A DNA stretch of 64,000 bases. It comes from Acanthochromis polyacanthus. Its lineage: Eukaryota; Chordata; Actinopteri; Pomacentridae. Every line of letters starts with the position of its first letter. Within the stretch, counting starts at the first letter, position 1. The stretch is from positions 34,465,255 to 34,529,254 of the forward strand of contig NC_067118.1 of the NCBI RefSeq assembly GCF_021347895.1, read 5' to 3'. Under the pieces are notes generated by a model. It searched no databases and was not told the origin of the DNA. It was given only the letters and a program-made list of their open reading frames with translations. Below, piece by piece: positions 1 through 15,379 of the stretch. The position numbers and the translations under genes are program-made.

Positions 1-776
1 GATTTCACTGTAAACAAGGCAGCTCAGCTACTCGGAGATGAGAGGACAACGGCAACATGAGCGTCTTATTTACAATCCCCCTGCCTGATGTGCAAGTGTC
101 ACTGCAACAGGGTTTTAATTGGTCCGAGTAGGCTGGATCTCACACGCTGGACACCGGAGACACATAGACTGGCATATGGATGCTGAGACTGGATGCCTCA
201 TCACAGCACACCCTCCCACTTCCACGCGCACGCTCACAAATACATGCACACACAAAACGTACATGCGTGTGTTCAAACAGCTATTCTATTTTTACACCCG
301 GGTTGGTAATTACAGCTTTTCCCCTCCATCCATGCGGAGAAGACGAACCATATATGGATGATGAAGTCTATAAATAGCAACAGCCACATGCACACACACA
401 CAGTTGCACGTACCAAAATACCCATCTACGCCAACAAAAGACTGTATGAACATTTAGCATTGCAGAAACTATTTCTAGCCTATTATAGGAATATATACAG
501 TTACAATCGGTATGATGACGGTAGTGTTCACACAGACAGCAAACATTGCCTATAGAAGGAGGATGAGGTGGATAGTATAGCAAAAAGTCAGTATTTATAT
601 GGCACTTTTCATACAAACAAAAATGCACCACAAAGTGCTTTACAAAAATTAAAAATGCACTAAAGCAGCGCAAACAACCCCATCCTTACCCCCAAAGTCT
701 AGTAAAGGACTCTAAAACGCAGTGACTGAGAAACTGAGGAACCAAGGAAGCACTACAGTATATAACACATAAATTC
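1..776. other. Unannotated intronic DNA
   Basis: Nothing coding is seen. Positions about 590-665 carry a fragment of the teleost repeat type with 'tttatatggcac...caaagtgctttacaaa' wording, related to the copy at 25.4 kb. CA-rich scatter occurs at 230-400. Confidence 0.4.
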
Positions 777-1015
777 TATATATTCACGCTTTCATTCCAT
801 ATATTCAGAGTTTCATTCCATATATTCAGTTTCATTATATATTCAGAGTTTCATTATATACATTTAGACTTTCATTCCATATATTCAGACTTTCATTATA
901 TACATTCAAGGTTTCGTTCCATATATGTAGACTTTCATTATATACATTCCAAGTTTCATGCCATATTTTCAGACTTTTATTCCATATATTCAGAGTTTTA
1001 TTCCATATATTTAGA
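777..1015. repeat. 21-bp minisatellite, about 11 copies
   Basis: The unit is close to TATATTCAGAGTTTCATTCCA. About 11 diverged copies run head to tail. Several copies end ATTATA instead of ATTCCA and are followed by TACATT instead of TATATT, giving a partly alternating pattern. No gene overlaps it. Confidence 0.9.
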
Positions 1016-4000
1016 ATTCTAGATTAGAAATAAATAAATAATAAATACAATGCATCAAATCAGTCAAAAGCCAGACTAAAAAAGTGGGTTTACCTTTAAT
1101 CATAATATTTGGTGGAACATGTAGTTCATGGGCCAGTTGTCTGCATCAGAAAATGACACGGTGTGTAAAGAACAGCTGATTTTTTTATGTGTAATAAGTA
1201 TGTTCAGTAAAGCAATGCAATATGACGCACAAATTCCCATTCAAAGATGTTTTTAAGAGTCAGCCTTTGTAGGCTTTGCTGCAAATCCAACAGCTTCAAC
1301 TGTTTCACAGTAAATGCCAGTGCTGCTGCATGATTTGCTCTCATCATATTGCAAGAAACTGGAAGCTTTTAACAGCGTCGCTCACAGCGTGATGAGTTAA
1401 GGCAGCTACCAATTCTGCACAATCTTCTGTGACTGATTCGAGATGATAAAAGTGAGGAATGGACTTCACTGCAGCTCCAATAAATCTAGAGTAATATAGC
1501 ACCTTTATATTATGTGGGTTTTTTTTTTTTTTTGGTGCAAATTCATGCCTTAACAATACATAATAGGATACTCTGTGGTAAGATGTACAGTGGTGAGCAC
1601 ATTTTATAATTAGATTTATGCTTTGAGAGAGAGCTGCCACAGGAAGGTCAGGGTTATCTGACCTCCGAAGTTCCGTGTTTGTTGTGTAACTTCCGGGGAG
1701 AGATGAGGAAGGGAAGAAGGCAATTGATGACAGCAGAGAAGATGTCAGAATTTGACGGGTCAAAGGTCTCTGACCCTTGCTGAGATTAATACAGCAATAG
1801 CCACCTCATCATCAGACACATGCTGTTAAGCTCTTGTGGTGTATTAGACACATGGACTTATGTGGCTAACATGCATGCATTTCCCTATACATATGAATGC
1901 AGGAATATATACACACAGAATAGCAGGGGAAACATAAAGTAATGGATGCTTAATTAGATGTAGATGCGTAATCTGGGTTAAGGCTCCTCCTGTGTGACTG
2001 TGCTTTGTTGGATAGAGGGGGCAGAGTGTCACATGGGAAGGAAGCATGGAGCTGGAAATACACAGCAACAAGACCCTCAGATGCTACATCTGGAGTTGCC
2101 ATGGCAACCGTTTTCCCAAGAGTAGGCCAGCTGACAATCAAGACTTAAAATGATATGTGCGCGAGTGTGTGTTTGTGTGTGTTCCTGTCACCGGGCTGAC
2201 AGGGCGAGACAGAGTTTAATCTCAGCAGATTAAGTGCTTCTGTGTTTATCATAAGACATCCATAAAAGACAGTGGAGGATCACAATCAAACGGGATTTAT
2301 AGGATTTCCACACTAATGACTGGCCTGTGGAGGATAGCCGGGTTGAAACTTGAGATTGGAGGGGGGAGAAGTGAGAGAAAGAGGAGTGTGAGAGGGAAAA
2401 TTATTTGAATAGGAGAAAGATAGAAATGGGAGGACCAAAGGGTGAGAAAGAGGGTCATGAGAGAATTAGAGGGAGAAACAGAAAGAGAGACAGCAGGAGA
2501 GGCACAGTGCATGGTTTAATTAGAGTGGCTATAAATAACCCGGGGCCTGACATTTGAACATGGAGACCTACTGAATGTCTCTCTGTGTTTTCTGCTGGAT
2601 GTGCCTGATGTTTGAACACTTGCCACCAATTTATGTGCTCTCCTCCTGCTCCTCCTGTTCCCTCTTGTCGTCTTGTCGAGTCTCTCCTCTCTCCATCACT
2701 CTCCCTCTTGTCAACTCTTCTTGTCTCTCTCCCACACATGCAGACACACAGACCCTCGTATACACACACTTGTCAGTCACGTCTCCATATAATCCCCGCT
2801 ATATGTGTACCGGGAGGGAGTGAAAGTGACATATCAAAAACAGGTTTTTTTCATTAGCTGCCAGGAAGAGGAATGAACACACAGACAGACTTGGCACCCG
2901 GTATGATGTCAATACCCAGCCACTTATAGCTCACTCTGACACCGAGCACCAATCTCCTACACTAAAAAACATATCTGTCACTTTCCGTTGACACTGGAAC
3001 ACAAACTCTGTGAGAGGTTTGGCGACAGGTCTATTACATACTGTACTGGCAGAGCCAAAACAGAAACCTCCTGTCTTTCAGAGTGAATTAGCCATATTTA
3101 GCATTTGCTGATTGTTGTTGCTTTATGTAATTTTTGCCTGTCCTTGTCCCTGTAGGAGCCTTTTTTCTATCTCTAGGAAAGTTGCTATGGGAACTCTTGT
3201 TGCCGCAGCATGAGGGATGGGCAAGGAATCCAAGTTCGAGAGCTATGAAACAACATTATAAGGATGATGGGGAGGTAGCTCTGAAGAAGGGAGAGCAAAA
3301 AAAAAATAGAGTGGAATAAGTCTTCTATATCCTTCTGTCAGCAACAAAGAGGAACAGTGGACTGAGCAGACAAGAGAATGCTGCTTAAGTTAAGGAGGGG
3401 ACACAGTGGTTGTTCATCTCTGTCTCAGGAGAATCTACCTGATTTGCCAGCAATAAGACCAGTCATTACTCACTGAAGCCCAGCGGTAACACTTCAACAT
3501 TTCCCTCCTCTCTCTTCCTCCCGTACCTAACCGTCTCCCCCTCCCTTGTATGTGTGCGCAGGGTGCTAAAAGCATGCAGAATTCAGGGAGTGAAGTCAGC
3601 CCAAGACACATGTACACAACAGAGTGGAGGACAGCTGATCGATAGAGGAGCCAGACCAGACCAGATGAGATCACGGTAAGAAGGAATAAAGAGAGAGTAG
3701 AGAAGGAGCAAGAGCTTTGTGAAGCTGTGGATGCTTTAAAAACATATCGCATAATGTTTTTACACGTCCAAATTGTTGAAAAGAAAAAGTACCAAGGCTG
3801 CCTCCATCCATAACCGGCAACATTTTCAACTGCATTTGTGTATTTTCCCTTGAGGGGAAAAAATAAATAAAAACACACAAGCAAATATTACAGCAGCTTT
3901 CGGAGTGAATGAGGCAGAACCTGCCACCAAGTTTTGGCTAGCTTTGCTAAGACCTTTTCTTGTTGGTACCATGTGGCGGCGCATTTCAGCTTTAAAATGT

Positions 4001-5195
4001 GCGCTTTTGTTGCATGTCGAACAAATGATTGTGTGTCTTTGTGAAACCGGCTTGTGAGCGCGTGACTATGTGTGCTCGTCGAAAACCTTTTTTCTCATTC
4101 AATAGGCTGGTAATAGGGTTTTAGTCCAGCAATATGGTGCAGCCGATAAGCACAAAGGCCAATAATCCATACAAATATTAGTCCAGGTTTCAGAAATGGC
4201 TCAGCTGAATCAGAGAATCTGTGTACGGCTGTGTGCGTGCGTACGCTGCCAGTTGCGCGAGTGTTGTGCATGTTTGCTCACTCACTTACTGGACCATTTG
4301 GAAAACAAGATTTGTAATCAAAATGGACAAACAAAAATAGCTTTATTGAGTGGCTGAGAAATTCTTTTCTTTTGTGCACCTGCATGTTTGCAGCTAACAG
4401 AGACTCAATAAGCCCTAGTGTCCCTCATATCTGCTGCTGCGTGTCATTGACACCTTCGATCCCTGCATTTAGATCAAATGCAATATTGTAGTGTGTGCAA
4501 GATCAGGAAAGTGTTTTTTTCCCCCCTGAAGTTCAACTGAATATGCCTGACTTTTCCACCAAGTCTAGAGTGTGTATCTTGGTGTATCTGTGTCATTTGT
4601 CATTTCTGTACATATTCACCTTTTGTGTGGACTGTGTTGTGTTCACGTTATTTTTTCATCGCAGCTGTCGGTTTTATCTTTCTGCAAATTCTTTCTGTAA
4701 CTTCAACCCCTCTGACATCGTTATTTATTATCCTCATCCACATTGCACACCTTCAACATAATGATACTGCATTGAAAACAGAAAGTTATAACTTCATTTA
4801 CTCTTCTCTTACACAGCACTGCATGCAGTCCCGATAAACCTAAAACAAACAAACACACAAAGAAAGACAAATGTGCTTTACGGCATTTCATTACCTTCTG
4901 TACTCAGGGCTAAACAGAAGAATTCTCATTATCACGAGAAGCCCAATAACCCCTGATTGATATTTGCACATGCTATTCCGTCAAAGTTGATCTGAGGGAA
5001 CGCGGGGCCTCTGTGGTCCACAGCCTCCCCAACATGTTAAGAGCAGATCTTTGCTACGATGTGGTAGGGACAGCTCAAACTCACTAATTTCATTGTAGGT
5101 CCCCTGAAGCAAATCAATACTTTACCAAGTTGAGGTCAATACATTTGCACCTTAAGGATCAATAAGTCACTAAGCCAGAAGGGAGAAAAGTCTGC
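1016..5195. other. Unannotated intronic DNA
   Basis: No gene or recognised transposon is seen. There is a purine-rich (GA-type) stretch at about 2350-2500 and a pyrimidine-rich stretch at about 2640-2740. Short ORFs here have no recognisable domain. Confidence 0.4.
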
Positions 5196-5665
5196 ATGGA
5201 AATGCAGTACTACACAAAGGTTTTAAGCATTAAAGATGTTTGTGTTGTTGCCCATCATGCAGTACCATCAGAGAAGTTCCAAAGTCATCCTGCTGCAGCA
5301 CAACAATGCCAAACATACACCCAGAAAAGAACAACAAGCAGTCCTGCAGCAGGCTTTTCTACATCCCCAGAGCCCTGATCTGAACATCACAGTCAGTCTC
5401 AGAGAACATGAAGAGACAGCTGAAACCAAACCTAAATCCACAAGAGCACCACGGAACTGTAAGTTCTCTAAGACGCTTGGAGCAACCTACCTGTCAACTA
5501 GCTGGACAACCTCTGCGCAAGCGTAGCGAGAAGAACTAGTGCTGTTTGAGAGGCAGCGTGTGGTCACACCTAGTAATAATTAGATTTTCTTTTTCTGTTT
5601 ACTGTGCTTTGCAAGGAGTGCTTTATTTTTGAAAGCATCCTCACTTTACTTTTAGCACTTGGAAA
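5196..5665 (+). pseudogene. Degenerate Tc1-like transposase fossil
   Basis: The text follows the 3' half of a teleost Tc1-like transposase gene. 'cccatcatgcagtaccatc' is followed by 'gtcatcctgctgcag', a damaged 'cacaacaatgccaaacatac' (the DNDPKH region), 'cagagccctgatctgaacat' (SPDLN), and 'ggtcacacctagtaataatt' near the 3' end. Stops and frameshifts break the frame and the 5' half is missing. It is inactive. Confidence 0.8.
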
Positions 5666-6337
5666 GTTCACACAGTACTGCATGTTCTTCTGTGGATTTT
5701 TCTCTGTAATCTTTGTTCACAAACCCAGCAGCTAGTATGAGCAGTGTAGCTCGGTTGTATGCAAGGGAAGGCATTTGGAATAGACTTGAATTAAATGAAA
5801 CTGCCAATCTGATGTACTTCAAAATACACGTTGGCATATTTTCAAAATATGCCTAGTGTTGAGCCTGAGGCAGAAGCAGTATTTTAACAGAAAACAACAG
5901 TTTTTTTGAATAAACTGTGGGCGGACTGTCCACTGCAATACATACCTTAACATACCTGTTTGTACACTATGAGGAATTATCTTCTACCACAGTAGAAACA
6001 AATCATACTGTGCTGATATTTAAACTACTACCATACATGTAGTGGTGTATTGGACTTTTCAAAAATGCTTTACTTGTGACTATATCTCTCTTTCTCAGGC
6101 TCTCTCTGTCCTCTTTTGGATCTCTCAACAAATAAATACATTCCAGGCAGACTATTATGAAGCATGTCATCTCTAAAAAGCCACACCAGGCTAGAAGAGG
6201 CGGTGCTGTTGTGTTCATTTGTGGCCTCCAGGTAACCACTGTGCTACTGTATTAGCTGGGCCAGATCGCTCTCTGTGCCAGCTAATGTGGGCACTCAGAA
6301 AGACTGGACTCTAATGTAAGTCAGTGGAGCATGGAGG

Positions 6338-6362
6338 ACACACACACACACACACACACACA
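6338..6362. repeat. Short (CA)n microsatellite
   Basis: Perfect AC/CA dinucleotide run, about 12 units. Confidence 0.95.
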
Positions 6363-6521
6363 TGCACGTACACAAACACACAGTCACCCATAGACATGTA
6401 TTTTTCTCGCCCACTGTAGCATCTTTGGGCTGAGAGACTTTCTGGGTCAGAGTAAAGCAGTTAATTTACCAAGAAAGGGAAAGGCTGTAAATGAGAACAT
6501 TGTTGCAAGTGAACAATAGTT

Positions 6522-6523
<2 letters not shown>

Positions 6524-6610
<87 letters not shown>
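6524..6610. repeat. (CA)n microsatellite, about 43 units
   Basis: Uninterrupted CA dinucleotide array of 87 bp. Cysteine/valine ORFs read across it on the minus strand are artefacts. Confidence 0.98.
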
Positions 6611-6617
<7 letters not shown>

Positions 6618-8067
6618 AGACACAACCAAAATGCATCCTAAGATTATGAAACCATGCCCTGGTATGATAGGCTCCTTTCTGCGCCACAGAGCTTAAAAAT
6701 CTCCATCAGTTTCACCAAACATTAATGCACTCGTATCCTCAAGCATAATGTCATGCACATTAGTTCTCAGGTTGAATGCTGCAGACTCGCTTGGTGCTGA
6801 TGCCGCTATGAGCCATTTGAGCTAATGATTTGTTTCTATATAGAACTCTTTTAAGAGCTGTTATTGATCTGTCTGTGTTCGACCACAGGAGAGTGAGCTG
6901 GTGTATGTGGCTGCCTAAAGAGACGAGGGTGCGCGACACGTGTCATTGCGCCTACATGCATGACAAACATGGTAAAAGGCAATCCACTGACATAAAGCAG
7001 TTTGCCTAAAAATACATTCCGAGATCATTTGTGCATGTTTAAGCCCCAAATCCTCTTTGAAAGGAAATCCTCAAGAGGAAAAACGCGAGTGCAGAGGGTA
7101 AACCAGAAAAACAATCCGAGTTGGATTTTCAAATTCTTTAAAAATGTTTTTGGAAAGTCAGGGTCACATAGTGTTAATTTCTGTTCCCAAATGAATAAAT
7201 CGTGAAACTGAAATCTCTTGCTATCCATAAAAGGACCACGTCTTATGTAAGGTCTGTGTAAGCCTCGGTGTATGTTTGTGTGTATCATCTGATCTCAGTG
7301 CATCAGCATGTTGTGGTTGTCTTCAGTGGTCTCAGCTGCTTGTAATTAGCGTGTATGCAAAGAGTGCAGGAATGGATATTCCACAGGGACTTATGTGACA
7401 GTTTCACATTGGCACAGAGGAGCCTTACATTCCCACACATACGAAATCACACTCTGGACGTACACAACTGGGTGCAGCAGCAGACAAAATTCAAAGACCA
7501 GCGTGAACTTTTCTTTTTTTAAATTTATTTTTGAATAATTAAAATGTTTTAAAATGCATAATAGATCGTAAATCTTGCTGTAACAGTTCAGGCACTTAAA
7601 TGCTGTAAAATGTCAATAACACAAATCTGATTTGTTAGGGCTCAAGTATAAAACAAATACATTTACATTTTCATTAAGACAATTGCAATATATTCATAAT
7701 GAAGCTAAATTAAATTAAATCCTGTAATATAATTCCATCTTTAAAACTGCACAAAGTAACACTACCGTTCTGTTTTTTTAATTTTTTAGTCGCCACTGAA
7801 GACAGGGCTGATGATGGAATTTTTGTTGTAGCATCATCACGTATTGAACCGTGCTGTACAAAAACACATAGCGTTACATCCCTGCTTACACATACCGATA
7901 CGACACTAGTATACAAATCAATGCAACGCTATCTCTTGGGAGGCATTAGAAAATGCAGTTATGCGGGTAAACACTTGGATGAAGCAGACCAAATGAAACA
8001 TACTCCAGAGACCGATTATGAAGACACTCAGCAATGTGTCACAAAGTGCAGTCTGACAAAAGATATA

Positions 8068-8436
8068 ACACTACCATTTAAAAGATGGGGGTCACACAGG
8101 CAATTTCATGTTTTCCATGAAAACTCACACTTTTATTCATGTGCTAACATAACTGCACAAGGGTTTTCTAATCATCAATTAGCCTTTCAGCACCATTAGC
8201 TAAACCCAATGTAGCATTAGAACACAGGAGTGATGGTTGCTGGAAATGTTCCTCTGTAACCCTATGTAGCTATTCCATTAAAAATCAGCTGTTTCCAGCT
8301 AGAATAGTCATTTACCACACTAGCAATGTCTAGACTGGATTTCTGATTAAATTTATGTTATCTTCACTGAAAAAACAATGGTTCCTTCATAACTAAGGAC
8401 ATTTCTAAGTGACCCAAAACTTTTGAATAGTAGTGT
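8068..8436 (-). mobile_element. MITE with CACTACC-type terminal inverted repeats, copy 1
   Basis: The ends are 'acactaccatttaaaag' and 'cttttgaatagtagtgt', inverted copies of each other, next to TA-rich flanks. The interior is homologous in reverse orientation to the copy at 20.9 kb: 'aaaacccttatgcaattg' there corresponds to 'cacaagggttttctaatc' here. It encodes no protein. I recognise it as a common teleost non-autonomous DNA element, probably Tc1/mariner-like. Confidence 0.8.
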
Positions 8437-10079
<1,643 letters not shown>

Positions 10080-11365
10080 AAGGCTCTAATGAAATACAGT
10101 ACCCAAAGTAGAATGCAACAAAAAAGGAATACCCTTGTAATCAATGACACACAAGGTGGAAAACCTCTAATTGCAAGAACCAAACTGAGTGTAAATCTGA
10201 TTCTAAGTTAGTCTAATGGGCTGTGTCTATCTGCATGTCTGCATCATGGTTCCATTGGACTACAAATTACCAGGAGAGCTGAAAAATACTTATTATGAAA
10301 CTTTACAAAGATGGGAAAGGACACAGGAAGATGACTACCCAATTAAAAATCAGTGTGAACACAATTGCAACAGTAATCAGGGGTTATAGAATGAACCATA
10401 GCAACACAAAATCAGTGCCACAGCCCTAAAATCACATCATGGACAACGCACTACTCACACAATCAAGCTCTAAATACAGATGCACAATGTGATTCAGGCC
10501 TGGCACAGGTGTTGCCAATGGAAAATCAGAGTTCTTGTGACAGCTCAGACAGTGTGAAGGACAGTGTAAAATGTCAGCCTCTATGAATGGCATCCAAGTG
10601 AAATACACTTACTTGCTGTTCAGTACAAAACTGTAAGATTCAGTTGTGCTGAAAGTCATGAAAAGAAGAGAACATTCTTGGTCAAAATAGACCATGATGA
10701 TTTGCTAAGCTCAGATGGGGTCCAACATGTTTGGTGTGATACACAGTGAGTGCATAGTCCCAACAGTGAAGAACAGAGATGGGAATGTGATGATATGAGG
10801 GCTGTATGAGTGCAAAATGTGTTGGGAAGATGAGATTTATAGATGAGGCAATGAATGCTTGTGGCTATACCAAAATACCGGCTGATAAAATGACTCCTCA
10901 CCCCAAGAGTATGATTCCAGCATGATGACAATCTAAAACACACTCCCCAAAATCACAGTTTGTACAGAAGAGAACACTTTGAAGGATGACCTGGTTTAAA
11001 GTTTGTTCTTTTATCCAACAGATCATCTTAACCTCCCCAGTGAAGATCAACTGAAAAAATCCCAAATAACTTTCTCTGAAGAATGACAGAACATTTTTCC
11101 AGATGGAGTCCTCCATGCTGGGGAGAAATGAGTCTGTCATCAAAAATCAAGGCGGATATGGAAAAAAATGGAAGATCTGAATCTCAGTAATGAAGGTTTG
11201 CTAGTGTGTCAGCGATCAGTTGTATTTACTTTTGCTGCATTAAAATTATTTGGAGCCTGTATTTTCAATATATACAATTATTGAGAGGTGATAGAATTTT
11301 GGATCATTTGACTTTAAAGTGACACCTAACAGGGGTGTGCTCACTTCTGTTGTATTCTGTATATA
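10080..11365 (+). pseudogene. Degenerate Tc1-like transposon with transposase remnants
   Basis: Much of the length matches a teleost Tc1-like transposase gene with many stops. 'tttacaaagatgggaaagg' lies in the 5' half. At about 10800 the plus frame reads GCMSAKCVGKMRFIDEAMNA followed by CGYTKIPADKMTP, typical of the transposase core. Next comes a damaged 'ccagcatgatgacaatct' (the HDNDPKHT region). The 3' end shows 'aggggtgtgctcacttctgt', the usual terminal wording of this family. A related phrase, 'caagtgtgctcacctct', recurs at about 11446 and may be a second end fragment. It cannot make an active protein. Confidence 0.85.
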
Positions 11366-14300
11366 TAAAAGTACTCTACTAGAGCTTTGAAATGATTTGA
11401 CATGGCCCCAGGCTTTCTTTGGAATGAGTGATGACTGCCAACATCTCAAGTGTGCTCACCTCTATAAAAACGGTTTAGGCAGCATGACAAAACCGGAGTT
11501 AATTAACAGTTGGTGTGATTATTTGACTCCTTGTGTATCTTAGTCTGGTAAACCTTTAAAGATATCAAATATCATCAGATCCCTCGGTGGGAAATTGTCG
11601 TGGCACTCAGTAGCTACAAATCTATGAAAATAATACCACTGTTTTGGTCTCCTTTATCTCACAGACACACACAGACGCATGGACAGATGTGTTGCTATAA
11701 CACTATCAAATTCTACACAACAGTCTCATGCTAATGAATCCCACTGAAACCCCCAGCACTTGTAGTTAAGCCTCATTGCCTCACACTGACAGTGTTGTGA
11801 GTGCTGAAGGGCTCCCTTGTGTCGTCCCTGCCGTCCTCACTCTTCCCATCCTTCCCTCGTTCTCCTCTCCCTCCTTGCTTCGTTCTGTCCATCTTCAGCT
11901 CTTTGAGCTTTTGTCAGCGCACCATTAACCACCTCTCGCAGTACAGTCCACACCCCAAATGCAGAGAACAAGGCTTTCATGCACCATGGTGGCTGATGGA
12001 CGGTCTAATTCTCTATTAATGGAGGCAACACAGCCTCATTGCTCATTAAAAATGAATGGAGACAAGCTCTTCGCACTGATAATTACACATACACACACAC
12101 ACCTGACTATGGCCGACCCTGTGTAATACTGACAACAGTGGGCACTTACGGAGACACATAAAGTGAAATCTAGGCAGCAAGCAACAGACACACATAATGA
12201 AGAGTCACAACATGCAGCAGGAGTGCAAAAATTGTTTAACTATAATCAAAAATAAGGGCTGGCCTCCCGGAGTGAGAGTCACACTAGCACAATTTCGGCC
12301 ATGTTAATAACCCGCGAAGGAGGGATTCGGTGTTTTTAAGCAATTAATGCAGCAGGGATGTGCCTAGTAAAAATAGGAAAGTAAATATGAGAATGTTAAG
12401 TAAGCAAGAGGCCTCATTAACACAGACCAAGACTCAATACATACAAAAAAAAGCGATGGTGGTAGAGAAGGAGAAACAAGTAACAGTGTGGTTTTGTCCA
12501 AGCTAAGTCAAGTGGGACGCTGCCCTTCGGTACAAAACAAGGAGAGAAAAGATAAAATATTCAAAAAGTAAAACAAAAGCCGACAGGTGAGCACAGAGCA
12601 GCAATGTACTGAAGGTGGATGAGTGCTGCAGAGAGAATCAGTTGAGGAGCGATGGAGTGACTGCGACAAAGAGACTGGAGGTTAATGACGGCAGTCTTGG
12701 TTTCCACGATACAAATGTATGGGGGTGCTGCCATTATGCTAAAGCAGGCAGGTAATTAACTAAAATGCCTAATTAATTCTGATGAAAGAGAGATGCAGAT
12801 CAGTGAGGCAGAGGTATGAAATGATGACAGTAAGAGAGGAAGTGAGAGTGAGATCGGCAGTGAGAGGGAGAAGAGTGTGTTGATCACTGAGTCAGGGCTG
12901 GCTGACATACAGTGCGCAGTAGCACGCATTCAGCCGTGCAAATGTGACTGTTTGTTCAATTACAGCTAATTTATGTTTACACAAGAAAGCGGAAAGTAAC
13001 CTAAACAGGGCCAAGCAGCCTTCGGGGCCAAAGCTATTAAGTAAAGCAGCCTTTTTTATTGATTGACTCAAATATTAAAAATGCAGCCGCCATCAAGACC
13101 TCCTGTTTAGCTATGCTCACATTCGAGGCAGAGGCACAGTGATAAATTGCCCTGGGATGACGGGAGATGCCTATTCCTGATTCTCTGAACACCCTCCCCA
13201 CATGACACACTTCCACCCAAGCAAGGACTGTTCCCTGGCTAAAAGTGCTGAATTGTGACTTCTGTTGAATCACAATTAAACAGGCAATCTGCTCAGAGCT
13301 GCAAAATAAATCAGCCCAACAAAAATACTTCAACCAACTCCTACTCCCCTAGAGTAATTTATCAACGTCCGTGCATGAGCATTTAGCAATATTGATGCTT
13401 TTTTTATTTACAAGTATGATTCTGTTATTTGACCCGTGGGTTACCGTAATGAGCAAATATTCCTCAAAAGTGTAACACTTCATTTGTGAACCGTGCTGAG
13501 GCAGAATTATCACGGAGAAGCCGCAGCTGAGAATTTAGATTTACTACATTTTAATGTGAAATGACAAATGTAGTCATGTTTGAAAGAGATACGAACGGCT
13601 TCATAACAGAAGAAAAGAAAACGGACAAATGTGCAGTCGATAAAGATAGAACAAACACAAGGTGGATTTATATGGCAATGTGAAAAAAAAGGTGTCATGG
13701 GGAAGAGATGGTGTGGGATGGTGTGCATGTGTGACTGCCTGTTTATAGCATAGTAGCAAGTATAGGGGGCACGTAAAAATAGAGGAAAGTCAGAGTGTGC
13801 AAGACAAATTTCAAACAGCAACACTTCAGCTGATGGCAGGGTCGAGAGCTTGAAGAGCAGTGCTACTCTGAGCAGTTTTACTGGTTATATTTCAGTATGT
13901 CATGAAGGAGACTCAGATGAAATAGCCTGCTTGGGCCGAGCAATTATTGAAATATTATCTAAACTGCACTATGACCAAGGGCAATATCTAAGTTGCAGGG
14001 GTTGCAATTTTTTTCACAACATACTATTACAAATGAAGCACTGCGGTGCTGCGGTGATGTGTCGGCCTATAAATCATGTTCTCCGGACGTGAGGGAGAAC
14101 GCTGGTTTGGTACATTCCAAAGCAAAAATCACATTTTTGTATGTGTTTCTCAAAAAGTAATAAATAAAGACCATTCCCAATAAAAATCATGACTCACATC
14201 ACATTGTTAAATAATTGCAAGTAAAGAGATCTTCATTGGATGGTAGATTTGGATTAACTTTTAGTGAATTTACGTCCACTGGAAAGACATTTACTAATAT

Positions 14301-15379
14301 TGTATTGGACGTGTGCAGTTTCCATTTCTATTAGAATTAGTATGTATTGATTGTGAATAAAGTGTGCATGGTGTAAAATGTTTTACTCTCTCAATACCAA
14401 CTTCTTTCCCTTTTTTAATTTATTTAGATGTTGCCAAGCGACATAAGCAGCAGAAAGGATTTCATTTAGAAATGTGACATATAAATCTTAATCAAACCTC
14501 TGCTCATTATGGAGTAAACGAACAAACAATGCTTTAAATGTAACTGTATATCGCATTGCCAGCAAGTGACCATGGTAAAAATGGGACATTACCCTCCAAT
14601 TATTCCATCTTGCAATAGACACTATCCATTACATACTGTTGTTTTCACACTGAAGTATTTTTCTACAATCAGTTTAGAGCAAAGCAAGCTTTAACTAGCA
14701 GTCTGAAGCTAATGGCATTGGTATTTTATTGTTCAGATTTTTACTCTTGCAGACTCTAATTGATCACTAGGTGGATTATATCCCTACTTTGACTGTTTTA
14801 ACAAGTTTAACAACTTCCCTTCTTCCCTGTCATGAGGCAAAATGTATCAAATATAGCACTTTCTTGCTTCTGTAATGGCATTTGTTCTTAAAGAATCTTG
14901 TCTTTGTCTGACTTTTAATCCTTTAATTCAGTGTTTTATTCAAGAGCTTCATTATTGCTTGCAGTAAAAAGTCATATTTTCATCCTCTGGTCTTATGGGA
15001 AGAATATTTATCCTGCTCATAATGTGCACCTACATGCATAATGAGGAATGAGGGGAGACAAGAACCCAAGTTGTTGAAGTTGTACACCCTCTCTTATGTA
15101 ATCAATATTCAACCTATTAAAGCAGGGCAATGCCTTCTACAGTTATTCTACAGTTAGAGAGTTGCTAAAGTGAGCCATATTTCCCCACAAGCAGAAACTA
15201 CATGAGACATTCTAAACTGGAAATCCCTCGTCTTGTGTTGTCTCTTGGTACCAGTTGTTTTGTGAATCCTTTCAACTAAAGCCCAAGGGCAGGCAAAACA
15301 ACTCCCAGAGTCAGCTTAACTGGATCATTCCACTGATGGCTTCTGCTGTTTGTGATCTATGTGCCGTTTTCTATTCGAC
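11366..15379. other. Unannotated intronic DNA
   Basis: No exon or transposon recognised. 13.3-15.3 kb is AT-rich, apparently unique sequence. It may hold conserved non-coding elements, which cannot be judged without alignment. Confidence 0.35.

Larger units (their letters stand above)
5666..8067. other. Unannotated intronic DNA with CA repeats
   Basis: Contains the CA arrays at 6338 and 6524 and an AT-rich stretch at 7510-7740. No coding exon or recognised transposon was seen. Confidence 0.4.

Noticed and set aside
777..1015. CRISPR-like array
   Set aside because: Units are contiguous 21-bp tandem copies with no unique spacers, in a vertebrate genome.
5236..5526. Apparent small protein
   Set aside because: It is part of a Tc1-like transposase fossil in a shifted frame.
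6447..6629. Cysteine/valine-rich or threonine/histidine-rich proteins over CA arrays (also at 9.1, 36.0, 56.4, 58.9 and 59.3 kb)
   Set aside because: These are translations of dinucleotide repeats, not genes.
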